This document shows, in pieces, positions 6,794 through 15,531 of a stretch of DNA of 19,676 nt; position 1 is the stretch's first letter; each line of letters begins with the position of its first letter. The translations under genes were made by a program, and so were the position numbers. The notes beneath the pieces were generated by a model that was not told where the DNA came from, did no database searches, and saw only the letters and a list, made by a program, of their open reading frames with translations. This DNA comes from JAPLJQ01 sp037143735 (lineage in GTDB: Bacteria > Desulfobacterota > Syntrophia > Syntrophales > UBA2185), in assembly GCA_037143735.1 (NCBI GenBank), contig JBAWYD010000041.1:1-19676 (forward strand), written 5' to 3'.

Positions 6794-8176
6794 ATGTCAT
6801 CTAATTCGTTAACACCAAGACAAATTGTGGAAAGGTTGGATAAATATATTATTGGCCAGCATGATGCCAAGCGAGCGGTTGCCATTGCACTCAGAAATCG
6901 GTGGAGGCGCCAGAATGTTTCAAAGGAACTGAGTGAGGAAATATCTCCCAAAAACATCATCATGATCGGACCAACGGGCGTGGGGAAGACGGAGATTGCC
7001 CGGAGGTTGGCGAAACTTGACAACTCCCCCTTTTTGAAGATTGAAGCGTCAAAGTTTACAGAAGTAGGCTATGTTGGAAGGGATGTGGAATCCATGGTCC
7101 GCGACCTCGTGGAGCTGGCTGTGAATATGGTCAGGGCGGAGGAACAGGAAAAAGTAAAATCAAAAGCGGCGGAAATCGCGGAAGAACGGCTCCTTGATAT
7201 CCTGCTTCCTCCCAAGCCTGCGGAAGGAAAGGTAAGCGATCTGATAGTTGACAGAACACCGGAGATCTCCGATGCGGAACCGCTTCAGCATACGGATACG
7301 ACCCGTGAAAAAATAAGGCGCTTTCTCCACGAAGGCAGACTGGACAGCCGGTTTGTGGAGCTGGAGATATCGGAAACAAAGAGCGGTCCCATGATTGAAA
7401 TATTTTCATCATCCGGCGTTGAAGATATGGGACTCAACATCAAAGAGATGTTTGGTAATATTTTCCCCCAGAAGAAAAAACGGATGAGGGTAAAGGTTCC
7501 CGAGGCCCTGGAAATTCTGGCACAGGAAGAAGCCCAGAAACTGGTGGATATGGACAAGGTAACCAAGTCTGCAATCGATAGAGTGGAGCAATCGGGGATT
7601 ATTTTTCTGGACGAAATTGACAAAATTGTCGGGAGCGATACTCCTCACGGTCCGGATGTGTCGAGAGAAGGCGTGCAGAGGGATCTCCTGCCGATTGTTG
7701 AGGGATCAACGGTTAATACGAGGTATGGAATGGTCAGGACGGATCACATTCTCTTCATCTCGGCGGGGGCATTCATTGCCACGAAACCATCCGATCTGAT
7801 TCCAGAACTTCAGGGGCGGTTCCCTATCAGAGTGGAGCTTGATTCTCTTGGAAAGGAAGAGTTTATTAGAATCCTCACGGAACCACATAACGCTCTGATC
7901 AAGCAATATATCGAAATGATGTCGACGGAAGGCGTCAGGCTCATCTTTTCGGAGGACGCCATTGCAGAAATTGCAGAGGTGGCTGCCGTAGTCAATGACA
8001 GAACGGAGAACATCGGGGCGAGAAGGCTCTATACGATCATGGAAACTCTCCTTGATGATATTTCCTTTGACGCACCCGATATGGAAGAGAAGGAAGTGAC
8101 CATTGATGCGGATTACGTGAGAGAAAAGCTGGAAAACATTGTTGAAGATGAAGACCTGAGCAGATATATCCTCTAA
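6794..8176 (+). CDS. hslU: ATP-dependent protease ATPase subunit HslU
   Basis: The AAA+ unfoldase ring that feeds substrates into HslV. The Walker A GPTGVGKT is at 59-66, the pore-loop GYVG at 92-95, and the Walker B segment IIFLDEID at 269-276. The family-specific I domain (about 105-245) lies between them. The C-terminus ends in the conserved RYIL, which inserts into HslV pockets to open its active sites. The length of 460 residues is slightly above the usual 443-450. It starts eight bases after hslV, with GGGAG about 12 bases before the ATG. I see no heat-shock promoter in front of xerC, hslV or hslU. Confidence 0.97.
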   Translation: MSSNSLTPRQIVERLDKYIIGQHDAKRAVAIALRNRWRRQNVSKELSEEISPKNIIMIGPTGVGKTEIARRLAKLDNSPFLKIEASKFTEVGYVGRDVESMVRDLVELAVNMVRAEEQEKVKSKAAEIAEERLLDILLPPKPAEGKVSDLIVDRTPEISDAEPLQHTDTTREKIRRFLHEGRLDSRFVELEISETKSGPMIEIFSSSGVEDMGLNIKEMFGNIFPQKKKRMRVKVPEALEILAQEEAQKLVDMDKVTKSAIDRVEQSGIIFLDEIDKIVGSDTPHGPDVSREGVQRDLLPIVEGSTVNTRYGMVRTDHILFISAGAFIATKPSDLIPELQGRFPIRVELDSLGKEEFIRILTEPHNALIKQYIEMMSTEGVRLIFSEDAIAEIAEVAAVVNDRTENIGARRLYTIMETLLDDISFDAPDMEEKEVTIDADYVREKLENIVEDEDLSRYIL

Positions 8177-8291
8177 GGAGAAGCATCAAAGCAATAATCC
8201 TGAATACGAAACAATTTCAAAATCAGACTTTATAGAAATTGTAGAAATTCGGTATCTTACGAATCCGTCAGAATTTAATCCTGGAGTATTT

Positions 8292-9182
8292 ATGGATAAT
8301 GTGAAGAAATCCATGGAGCGGGCTGAAATTTTACTGGAGGCCCTTCCTTACATTCGACGCTTTTATAACAAGACCATCGTCATCAAATACGGTGGCCATG
8401 CCATGATCGACGATGAATTGAAGGATTCATTCGCGCGGGATGTTGTGATGATGAAATATATAGGAATTCACCCCGTTGTGATTCATGGAGGTGGTCCTCA
8501 AATTGGGGATTTCCTGAAGAAACTGGGGATAGACTCCAAATTCGTTCAGGGGATGCGTGTCACGGACGAGGAAACGATGAACATCGTGGAGATGGTCCTT
8601 GTCGGCAAGGTGAACAAGGAAATCGTGGGTCTTATCAATCGACATGGCGGCAAAGCCGTTGGTCTGAGCGGTAAAGACGGAAATCTCATCAGGGCCGAAA
8701 AATATTATTTGAGCGAAGAAAAGGCGAAGGACACCCCTCCGGAGATTATCGACATCGGCCTGGTGGGTAAGGTGAGGGCTATCAATGCGGGATTGATAGA
8801 ATCTATCGAACAGGATGGGTTTATTCCGGTGATCGCTCCTACGGGAGTGGGAGAAAACGGTGAGACGTATAACATCAATGCCGATATTGTGGCCGGAGAA
8901 GTGGCTGCTGCCCTGAAGGCGGAAAAATTGATTTTATTAACGGACGTGGAAGGTGTTCTTGATAATGAGGGGCATTTGATTAATACGATGAATGACAGAG
9001 ACGTTGTTGACATGATTCAGACAGGGACTATCAAGGGAGGCATGTTTCCAAAAGTGAAGTGTTGTATGAAGGCCCTGAAGGGCGGCGTGAAGAAAACGCA
9101 TATCATCGACGGGCGCTTAAAACATGCCATACTTCTGGAAATTTTCACGGATATGGGTATCGGTACGGAAATCGTCATATAA
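8292..9182 (+). CDS. argB: Acetylglutamate kinase ArgB
   Basis: Phosphorylates N-acetyl-L-glutamate with ATP, the second step of arginine synthesis. Conserved elements are IKYGGHAM (31-38, with Lys32), HGGGPQ (65-70), the GLSGKDG loop near 128-134, and NINADIVAGEVAAAL near 197-211. About 25 residues precede the first core strand and are predicted to form a helix. Such an N-terminal helix is found in the hexameric, arginine-inhibited enzymes and is missing from the shorter E. coli type. The C-terminal HAILLEIFTDMGIGT fits the arginine-site loop of those enzymes. Feedback inhibition by arginine is therefore inferred. A GGAG site lies six bases before the ATG. The 115-base gap from hslU holds small inverted repeats but no clear promoter or terminator. 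Confidence 0.97.
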   Translation: MDNVKKSMERAEILLEALPYIRRFYNKTIVIKYGGHAMIDDELKDSFARDVVMMKYIGIHPVVIHGGGPQIGDFLKKLGIDSKFVQGMRVTDEETMNIVEMVLVGKVNKEIVGLINRHGGKAVGLSGKDGNLIRAEKYYLSEEKAKDTPPEIIDIGLVGKVRAINAGLIESIEQDGFIPVIAPTGVGENGETYNINADIVAGEVAAALKAEKLILLTDVEGVLDNEGHLINTMNDRDVVDMIQTGTIKGGMFPKVKCCMKALKGGVKKTHIIDGRLKHAILLEIFTDMGIGTEIVI

Positions 9183-9273
9183 CGATCAGGCTGTCATGTC
9201 GTGTTTAGAAGGTATCTCCCTCTGGTCGATATGACGTCGAAATGATGAAATGATGTAATCAGGAAGGCAGAAA

Positions 9274-10464
9274 ATGACAACAGGTGAGTTAATAACGCTA
9301 TCGGAGAAAAATATCATGGGAACCTACAAGCGCTTTCCCGTTGTGCTTGTAAAGGGCTCAGGCGCCAGAGTATGGGACAGTGACGGAAAAGAGTACCTCG
9401 ATTTTGTCGCCGGCATCGCTGTCTGCAGCCTCGGTCATTCTTACCCGAAAGTGGTGGAAGCTCTCAAAAGACAGGTCGAAATTCTGACCCATGTATCGAA
9501 TCTTTACTATATCGAACCTCAGATACACTTCGCCGGGATGCTGGTTGAAAATTCTTTTGCCGACAAGGTTTTCTTCTGTAACAGCGGGGCGGAGGCCAAC
9601 GAGGCTGCGATAAAGCTTGCCCGCAGATATGCTTATGAGAACATGGGCGGACATAAGTATGAGTTGATCACCATGAAAGATTCCTTTCACGGGCGAACCC
9701 TTGCGACGATTACAGCCACAGGGCAGGAGAAATTCCAGATCGGTTTTGCACCTCTGCCTGAAGGATTCAGGTATGTACCCTTTAATGATGTGACTGCCCT
9801 GGAAAATGCCATTACAGACAAGACATGTGGGGTGCTTCTGGAACCTATCCTCGGAGAAGGGGGGATAAAAATTCCCGATGGAGATTACCTCACTAAGGTG
9901 AGACAAATCTGCGATGACCGGGGAATCCTGCTGATACTTGATGAGGTTCAGGTCGGTATGGGCCGTACGGGAAAACTTTTCGCCCATGAACATTACGGGA
10001 TCACACCCGATATTATGACGCTGGCCAAGGCCATGGGGAACGGTTTCCCTGTGGGAGCAATGCTGGCCACTGACAGGGTTGCAGCGGCCTTCATCCCCGG
10101 CACCCATGCTTCAACCTTTGGCGGAAATCCCCTTGCCATGGCTGCATCTCTTGCGACCCTGGATGTTCTGATTCATCATGGAATCCTTGACCACTGTACG
10201 AAAATGGGGATGTATTTCCTTGATAAATTGGAAAAACTGAAAAAACGATACCCTGTAATCAAAGACGTGAGGGGAAAGGGTTTAATCATCGGGATGGAAC
10301 TGACGGAAGACGGGGGAGCTATCGTCAGAAAATGCATGGACAGGGGGCTTTTAATAAATTGCACCGGCGGATATGTGCTCCGATTCGTGCCTCCGCTGAT
10401 TATTACCAGGCCGGATGTGGATGCGGCCGTTGATATATTGGATGAGGTGATGGGAAGTCAATGA
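9274..10464 (+). CDS. argD: Acetylornithine aminotransferase ArgD
   Basis: A PLP-dependent class-III aminotransferase that makes N-acetylornithine from N-acetylglutamate semialdehyde and glutamate. The cofactor phosphate segment SGAEANE is at 104-110, the FHGRT loop at 138-142, and Asp223 of LDEVQ binds the pyridine nitrogen. Lys252 in TLAKAMGNG is the Schiff-base lysine. The length of 396 residues is typical. Enzymes of this family often also act on succinyl-diaminopimelate, so a second role in lysine synthesis cannot be excluded. AGGAAGG lies about six bases before the ATG. The gene overlaps argF by four bases. Neither argC nor argJ, which usually act beside it, is in the window. Confidence 0.96.
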   Translation: MTTGELITLSEKNIMGTYKRFPVVLVKGSGARVWDSDGKEYLDFVAGIAVCSLGHSYPKVVEALKRQVEILTHVSNLYYIEPQIHFAGMLVENSFADKVFFCNSGAEANEAAIKLARRYAYENMGGHKYELITMKDSFHGRTLATITATGQEKFQIGFAPLPEGFRYVPFNDVTALENAITDKTCGVLLEPILGEGGIKIPDGDYLTKVRQICDDRGILLILDEVQVGMGRTGKLFAHEHYGITPDIMTLAKAMGNGFPVGAMLATDRVAAAFIPGTHASTFGGNPLAMAASLATLDVLIHHGILDHCTKMGMYFLDKLEKLKKRYPVIKDVRGKGLIIGMELTEDGGAIVRKCMDRGLLINCTGGYVLRFVPPLIITRPDVDAAVDILDEVMGSQ

Positions 10465-11369
10465 AAAAGGATCTGTTAAGTGTTTATGATCTTGACCGGG
10501 AAGATATCCGTGTCATATTTCAAAATGCGGTCAAACTCAAAAAGATGCAGCAGGACGGAGAGACATATACTCCCCTCAAAGGGAAGACACTGGGAATGAT
10601 TTTTGACAAGTCATCAACAAGGACCAGGATTTCATTTGAAGTCGGCATGTACCAGTTGGGTGGCTTGGCGCTGTTTCTGAGCAGTCGTGATACACAGTTG
10701 GGAAGGGGTGAAAATATCCCCGATACGGCAAGAATTATGTCCAGGTATCTCAATGGGATCATGATTCGGACGTATTCCCAGGAACTGGTTGAAGAAGTTG
10801 CCAGACACTCAACGATACCTGTGATAAATGGTTTGACAGACCGGGAGCATCCATGTCAAATATTGAGCGATCTCTTCACCGTAATGGAGAAAAAGGGCGA
10901 TTATAAAGGATTGAAAATTGCCTATATCGGTGATGGAAATAATGTTGCGAATTCTTGGATCGATGCTGCTGCGAGGTTGCCCTTCCAGCTTGCCTTTGCC
11001 TGTCCCGAGGGTTATGAACCTGATCAATTTATCCTTAAACGAGGAATGAGGGAGGCGGAAAAGGGAATAACGGTTTATCGGGACCCCGTTGATGCGGTCC
11101 ATGACGCCGATGTGGTTTACACGGATGTATGGACCAGCATGGGGCAGGAAGCCGAGCAGGATGCAAGAAAACGCATATTCAGGGACTATCAGATCAATAA
11201 GACGCTTCTTTCACATGCCCGAAAGGACGTTATGGTAATGCATTGCCTTCCGGCGCATCGCGGTGAGGAGATTACGTCCGATGTCATAGATGGCCCTCAC
11301 TCGGTGGTTATCGACCAGGCAGAAAACCGGCTTCACGTGCAGAAGGCCATTATGGAAATTTTAATGTAA
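10461..11369 (+). CDS. argF: Ornithine carbamoyltransferase ArgF
   Basis: Transfers a carbamoyl group from carbamoyl phosphate to ornithine to give citrulline. The carbamoyl-phosphate loop STRTR is at 52-56, HPCQ at 130-133 and the ornithine-site HCLPAHRG at 261-268. DVWTSMGQE at 222-230 holds the SMG ornithine loop. With 302 residues it is of the shorter, anabolic type. I choose argF rather than a catabolic arcB because it lies inside a biosynthetic arg cluster and no arcA or arcC is nearby. Its ATG overlaps the argD stop (ATGA), so translation is probably coupled. Confidence 0.96.
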   Translation: MKKDLLSVYDLDREDIRVIFQNAVKLKKMQQDGETYTPLKGKTLGMIFDKSSTRTRISFEVGMYQLGGLALFLSSRDTQLGRGENIPDTARIMSRYLNGIMIRTYSQELVEEVARHSTIPVINGLTDREHPCQILSDLFTVMEKKGDYKGLKIAYIGDGNNVANSWIDAAARLPFQLAFACPEGYEPDQFILKRGMREAEKGITVYRDPVDAVHDADVVYTDVWTSMGQEAEQDARKRIFRDYQINKTLLSHARKDVMVMHCLPAHRGEEITSDVIDGPHSVVIDQAENRLHVQKAIMEILM

Positions 11370-11383
11370 CGGAGGATGAGATT

Positions 11384-12595
11384 TTGACTCACGGGATAAG
11401 AAAAGTTGTTCTTGCCTATTCGGGCGGGCTGGATACATCGGTCATCCTGAAGTGGTTGATTGAGACATATAAATGTGAAGTGATTGCCTTTGTCGCCGAT
11501 ATCGGCCAGAAGGACGAATTCGACGGTCTTAAGGAAAAGGCTCTTAACACCGGTGCAAGCAGGGTGTACATTGACGATCTACAGGACGAGTTTGTCAGGG
11601 ATTTTGTTTTTCCGGCCCTGAGGGCCAATGCCGTTTATGAGGGGTCTTATCTTATGGGAACATCCCTCGCGAGGCCGCTTATCGCAAAACGGCAGATCGA
11701 CATTGCGAAACTGGAAGGCGCCGATGCCGTCTCTCATGGTTCAACGGGAAAGGGAAATGACCAGGTCAGATTTGAACTCACCTATATGGCGTTGAATCCG
11801 GATATCCGGATTATTGCCGCATGGCGCGATCCCCAGTGGTCCTTCGATTCGCGGATGTCGATGATTGATTATGCAAAGTTGCATCATATTCCAGTTCCCC
11901 TGACAAAGGAAAAACCATACAGCAGCGACGGAAATATTCTGCACATATCCCATGAAGGGGGCATTCTTGAAGATCCCTGGATGGAGCCGCACGAGGATAT
12001 GTTTGATCTGACCGTGTCTCCGGAGGCAGCACCGGATCTTCCCATGTATGTGGAGATAGATTTTGACAGGGGGAATCCTGTAGCTGTCAACGGCGTCCCG
12101 ATGGCTCCTGCAGAACTGCTTCACCATATGAACAAGATGGCGGGTTCCAACGGGATCGGAAGGGTGGATATGGTTGAAAACCGGTTTGTAGGCATGAAGT
12201 CGCGAGGTGTTTATGAAACACCCGGGGGCGCTGTTCTCTGGGCCGCCCATCGTGCCGTGGAATCCATTACCATGGACAGGGAGGTGATGCTGATGAGAGA
12301 TTCCCTGATTCCTAAATATGCACAACTGGTTTACAACGGGTTCTGGTATTCTCCGGAAATGATGGTGCTTCAGAAATTTGTTGACGAAACGCAGGAGAAT
12401 GTAACGGGAACAGCCCGATTAAAGTTATACAAGGGGAATTGTATTGTCGTCGGCAGGAAGTCCCCTTATTCACTTTATAGCGAAGAGTTTGTCACTTTTG
12501 AGAAGGATCAGGTATTTGATCAGAAGGATGCGACGGGGTTTATCAGACTGAATGCTCTCAGGATGCGGATACAGGCCTTGAAAAACAGGGATTAG
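11384..12595 (+). CDS. argG: Argininosuccinate synthase ArgG
   Basis: Joins citrulline and aspartate with ATP hydrolysis to AMP and pyrophosphate. The PP-loop AYSGGLDTS is at 11-19. STGKGNDQVRFEL near 119-131 binds citrulline and aspartate. The length of 403 residues is typical of the common bacterial type. The start is TTG at 11384 with GGAGG about nine bases upstream; the next ATG (codon 91) would remove the PP-loop, so the rare start codon is required. It follows argF by 14 bases. A 94-base gap with no T-tract separates it from argH. Confidence 0.96.
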   Translation: MTHGIRKVVLAYSGGLDTSVILKWLIETYKCEVIAFVADIGQKDEFDGLKEKALNTGASRVYIDDLQDEFVRDFVFPALRANAVYEGSYLMGTSLARPLIAKRQIDIAKLEGADAVSHGSTGKGNDQVRFELTYMALNPDIRIIAAWRDPQWSFDSRMSMIDYAKLHHIPVPLTKEKPYSSDGNILHISHEGGILEDPWMEPHEDMFDLTVSPEAAPDLPMYVEIDFDRGNPVAVNGVPMAPAELLHHMNKMAGSNGIGRVDMVENRFVGMKSRGVYETPGGAVLWAAHRAVESITMDREVMLMRDSLIPKYAQLVYNGFWYSPEMMVLQKFVDETQENVTGTARLKLYKGNCIVVGRKSPYSLYSEEFVTFEKDQVFDQKDATGFIRLNALRMRIQALKNRD

Positions 12596-12689
12596 GGATC
12601 AGGGTGCAGACAGACAGGCGGGACGACTGTTCTCATATCAGAGCAGGTTGGGTGTCTCGCCCGACAAGAGGAGAAGCCGTTATAATACA

Positions 12690-14078
12690 ATGATGAAAGA
12701 AAAAAAGAAGAAGCCCTGGGCCGGGAGATTCAGCGAACCGACAGACGCGCTGGTAGAGGCGTTTACCGCATCGATCCACTTTGATAAGCGCCTGTATCGC
12801 TATGATATTGAGGGTAGCATTGCCCATGCCAGGATGCTTGCACGGCAGAAGATGATTTCAAGAAATGAGGAAAAAAACATCGTCACGGGTCTCAAAGCAA
12901 TCCTGGCAGATATCGAAAAGGGGCGCTTCATATTCAATGCCCGGGACGAAGACATCCATATGGCCATCGAAAAAGCCCTCATTGACAAGATCGGGGAGAC
13001 GGGCGGAAAGCTCCATACGGGAAGGAGCCGGAATGATCAGGTAGCTCTGGATATCCGGCTTTATCTCAGGGACGAAATCCGAATCATCGGAGAAATGATT
13101 GCAGGGCTGAAATCAAAACTTGTCGATCTGGCAAAAAGCGAGATAGATACCATTTTGCCGGGCTACACCCACATGCAAAGAGCTCAACCCGTGCTTTTGT
13201 CACATTATCTCCTCGCTTACCGGGAAATGCTTGAGCGGGATGAACAGCGGTTGCGGGAATGCCATGAAAGGGTGAATATCATGCCTTTAGGTTCTGCTGC
13301 CCTGGCGGGTACGAGTCTTCCCATAGACAGGGCCTGCACAGCCCGTTTGCTGGGATTTAAAAAGATGTCTGAAAACAGCATGGATGCCGTCTCTGATCGT
13401 GACTTTATTGCAGAATTCATTTTTATTTCTTCGCTAATCATGATGCATTTAAGCCGGTTCTGCGAAGACCTCGTCATCTGGTCAACGGATGAGTTCAAAT
13501 TTGTGGAAATATCTGACGCCTATACGACGGGCAGCAGCATCATGCCGCAAAAGAAGAATCCGGATGTGGCCGAACTCATTCGTGGGAAAACTGGACGGGT
13601 GTATGGGAATCTTGTTGCCCTTCTTACGATAATGAAGGGACTTCCCATGACATACAACAGGGACATGCAGGAAGATAAGGAACCTCTTTTTGATTCGGTT
13701 GATACGGTGAACAGCTGCCTCCATATTTTCTGTGAAATGATCGAACATACTAAATTCAACCGGGCAAGGATGCTAAAGGCAGCCTCCGGCGGATTTTCGA
13801 CAGCCACCGATGTGGCTGAATATCTGGTGATGAAAGGCATTCCCTTCCGTGAGGCCCACGGGATCGTCGGGCGTCTTGTCGCTTATTGCATTGAGAAAGG
13901 TGAGGACATGCAAAGTCTGACGCTCGAGGAATTTCGCTTATTCCACAAGGGTTTTGGGGATGATGTTTATACCTGTCTTCAGGTGGAAAACGCGTTAAAC
14001 TCAAGATGTAGCCAGGGCGGGACAGGGAAGGATGCCGTTTTGAAGCGGATTAAAAGTATCCGGGGTAAACGAAAATGA
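12690..14078 (+). CDS. argH: Argininosuccinate lyase ArgH
   Basis: Cleaves argininosuccinate to arginine and fumarate, the last step of the pathway. Numbered from the ATG at 12690 (462 residues), PWAGRFSEPTD (9-19) is the usual N-terminus. HTGRSRNDQ is at 109-117, the catalytic-base region THMQRAQP at 160-167, and the fumarase-superfamily signature GSSIMPQKKNPD at 281-292. A TTG at 12648 would extend the protein by 14 residues that are unlike the family, so I prefer 12690 (or 12693, the second ATG of a pair). AGAGGAG sits about 15 bases upstream, rather far. A six-pair hairpin (12647-12665) lies in the leader. The stop overlaps the small lipoprotein gene by four bases. Confidence 0.95.
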   Translation: MMKEKKKKPWAGRFSEPTDALVEAFTASIHFDKRLYRYDIEGSIAHARMLARQKMISRNEEKNIVTGLKAILADIEKGRFIFNARDEDIHMAIEKALIDKIGETGGKLHTGRSRNDQVALDIRLYLRDEIRIIGEMIAGLKSKLVDLAKSEIDTILPGYTHMQRAQPVLLSHYLLAYREMLERDEQRLRECHERVNIMPLGSAALAGTSLPIDRACTARLLGFKKMSENSMDAVSDRDFIAEFIFISSLIMMHLSRFCEDLVIWSTDEFKFVEISDAYTTGSSIMPQKKNPDVAELIRGKTGRVYGNLVALLTIMKGLPMTYNRDMQEDKEPLFDSVDTVNSCLHIFCEMIEHTKFNRARMLKAASGGFSTATDVAEYLVMKGIPFREAHGIVGRLVAYCIEKGEDMQSLTLEEFRLFHKGFGDDVYTCLQVENALNSRCSQGGTGKDAVLKRIKSIRGKRK

Positions 14079-14212
14079 AAACATACGGATGGTTGAGCCT
14101 GATGATGATCATGGCCGTTATGCTGATGCTCATTGCGTTTGCAGGCTGCGGGAAGAAGGCGGACCCTGTTCCGTCTCAAATTGTCATTCCCGCGGAGGCG
14201 GGAATCAAGTAA
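14075..14212 (+). CDS. lptM: Small lipoprotein of LptM (YifL/LppL) type
   Basis: A 45-residue reading frame too short for ordinary gene calling. A short charged start and a hydrophobic run (about 6-24, very rich in Met and Leu) lead to the lipobox FAGC, with Cys25 as lipidation site. GCGKKADPVP then follows, as in LptM, whose mature part begins GCG with a basic stretch and proline. In E. coli LptM helps mature the LptDE lipopolysaccharide translocon in the outer membrane. Related small lipoprotein genes sit before lysA or dapF in many Proteobacteria, and here lysA follows by 23 bases. The ATG overlaps the argH stop (ATGA). Residues 37-45 come from a palindromic repeat, so the native C-terminus may have been replaced. 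The assignment is by position and motif, not by search. Confidence 0.7.
   Translation: MKTYGWLSLMMIMAVMLMLIAFAGCGKKADPVPSQIVIPAEAGIK
14183..14207. repeat. Palindromic repeat of the GTCATTCCCGC type inside lptM
   Basis: A perfect eight-base-pair hairpin, ATTCCCGC (14186-14193) with GCGGGAAT (14198-14205) and loop GGAG, is flanked by GTC and CA. This form is a widespread REP-like element in Proteobacterial intergenic regions, which gives the characteristic translation VIPAEAGI. Here it supplies the last codons of the lipoprotein gene and lies 30 bases before lysA. It may also stabilise or attenuate the transcript. Only one full copy is in the window. Confidence 0.7.
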
Positions 14213-14235
14213 TTTGCCGGGAGGATTAAACCGGA

Positions 14236-15513
14236 ATGAATTATTTTCATTACAAAGATGGAGAACTCTGGTGCGAAGAAACACCAATAGCCCGGATAGC
14301 TGAAGAAGTGGGAACTCCCTTTTATCTCTACAGCGACAGAACCCTTAAACACCATTTTCGAGTTTTCGACGAGGCCTTTAAAGACGTTCCCCATATCGTC
14401 TGTTTTGCCGCAAAATCCAATTCCAATATAGCCATACTCAAAATCTTTATTAACGAAGGAGGAGGTGTGGATATTGTGTCCGGAGGCGAGCTGTACCGGG
14501 CCATGCAGGCGGGCGTGAACCCGGAGAAGGTTGTTTACTCCGGCGTTGGCAAGAAGGTGGATGAGATTGAATACGCTCTTGAGGCGGGAATTCTTCTGTT
14601 TAATGTTGAATCTTCGCAGGAGCTTCGCGTCATCAACGAATGTGCAAAAAAACTGGGAAAGGTTGCCGGCATTGCCATCAGGGTGAATCCAGATGTCGAT
14701 CCGGGAACCCATCCGCATATATCCACGGGACTCAAGAAAAATAAATTTGGAATCGACATTCAAAGATCCTTGGAAGAATATCGCGAGGCAAGGAAGCTGG
14801 AAAATCTTGATATCAAAGGCGTCAGCTGTCATATCGGATCACAGGTGACTAAGGTATCTCCGTTTGTTGATGCCCTGGACCGATTGAAAAAGCTGATCAA
14901 CCTTCTAAGAAAAGACGGTCTGGAAATCCGTTATCTCGACCTGGGAGGAGGTCTGGGGATTACGTATGATCAGGAAACGGCCCCCCACCCCTCAGAATAT
15001 GCAAAGGCAATGATGGATGCATCGAAGAACATGGAATGCACGTTTATATTTGAACCTGGCAGGGTTATTGCGGGCAACGCCGGAATACTTGTCACAAAGG
15101 TTCTTTACACTAAAAGCAATGAGGAAAAGAACTTTGTTGTTGTTGATGCGGGAATGAACGATCTGATCCGTCCCAGTCTTTATAATTCCTATCATAAGAT
15201 ACAACGGGTAACAGGAGAAGGAGGGGATGAAATCGTCGCCGATGTTGTCGGCCCCATTTGCGAGTCGGGGGATTATCTGGCAAAAGGGAGGAAGATCTCG
15301 AGGTTCGAAAGGGGAGATCTCATGGCCGTCATGAGCGCCGGGGCTTACGGTTTCACCATGTCTTCGAATTATAATTCCAGGGGCAGGATACCGGAAGTTC
15401 TGGTCAGCGATGACCGGTTCCATGTGATTCGAAAAAGAGAAACCTATGCCGATCTGATCAGAGGAGAAACCATCCCTGATTATTTGAAACGAACAGCATC
15501 AAAACAAGTGTGA
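14236..15513 (+). CDS. lysA: Diaminopimelate decarboxylase LysA
   Basis: A PLP enzyme that decarboxylates meso-diaminopimelate to L-lysine. It has the alanine-racemase-like fold: the Schiff-base lysine is Lys60 (in FAAKSNSN), HIGSQ is at 199-203, the phosphate-binding GGGLGI at 237-242 and EPGR at 273-276. Cys342-Glu343 of the GPICESGD segment act from the partner subunit. The length of 425 residues is typical. GGGAGG lies about ten bases before the ATG. It begins 23 bases after the lipoprotein gene and ends 18 bases before dapA. The direct jump from the arg genes to lysA suggests joint transcription of both amino-acid pathways. Confidence 0.97.
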   Translation: MNYFHYKDGELWCEETPIARIAEEVGTPFYLYSDRTLKHHFRVFDEAFKDVPHIVCFAAKSNSNIAILKIFINEGGGVDIVSGGELYRAMQAGVNPEKVVYSGVGKKVDEIEYALEAGILLFNVESSQELRVINECAKKLGKVAGIAIRVNPDVDPGTHPHISTGLKKNKFGIDIQRSLEEYREARKLENLDIKGVSCHIGSQVTKVSPFVDALDRLKKLINLLRKDGLEIRYLDLGGGLGITYDQETAPHPSEYAKAMMDASKNMECTFIFEPGRVIAGNAGILVTKVLYTKSNEEKNFVVVDAGMNDLIRPSLYNSYHKIQRVTGEGGDEIVADVVGPICESGDYLAKGRKISRFERGDLMAVMSAGAYGFTMSSNYNSRGRIPEVLVSDDRFHVIRKRETYADLIRGETIPDYLKRTASKQV

Positions 15514-15531
15514 TGAAAAAAAGGAGATCAT

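Noticed and set aside
7131..7648. Long reading frames on the minus strand inside hslU
   Set aside because: They run antisense to a complete, highly conserved gene, lack ribosome-binding sites and have no domain-like features.
12681..12686. Perfect TATAAT just before argH
   Set aside because: No -35 element lies at 16-18 bases upstream, and a start from here would fall at or inside the argH start codon. Probably chance.
14213..14235. Lysine riboswitch ahead of lysA
   Set aside because: Only 23 bases separate the lipoprotein gene and lysA, far too few for the roughly 170-base riboswitch.
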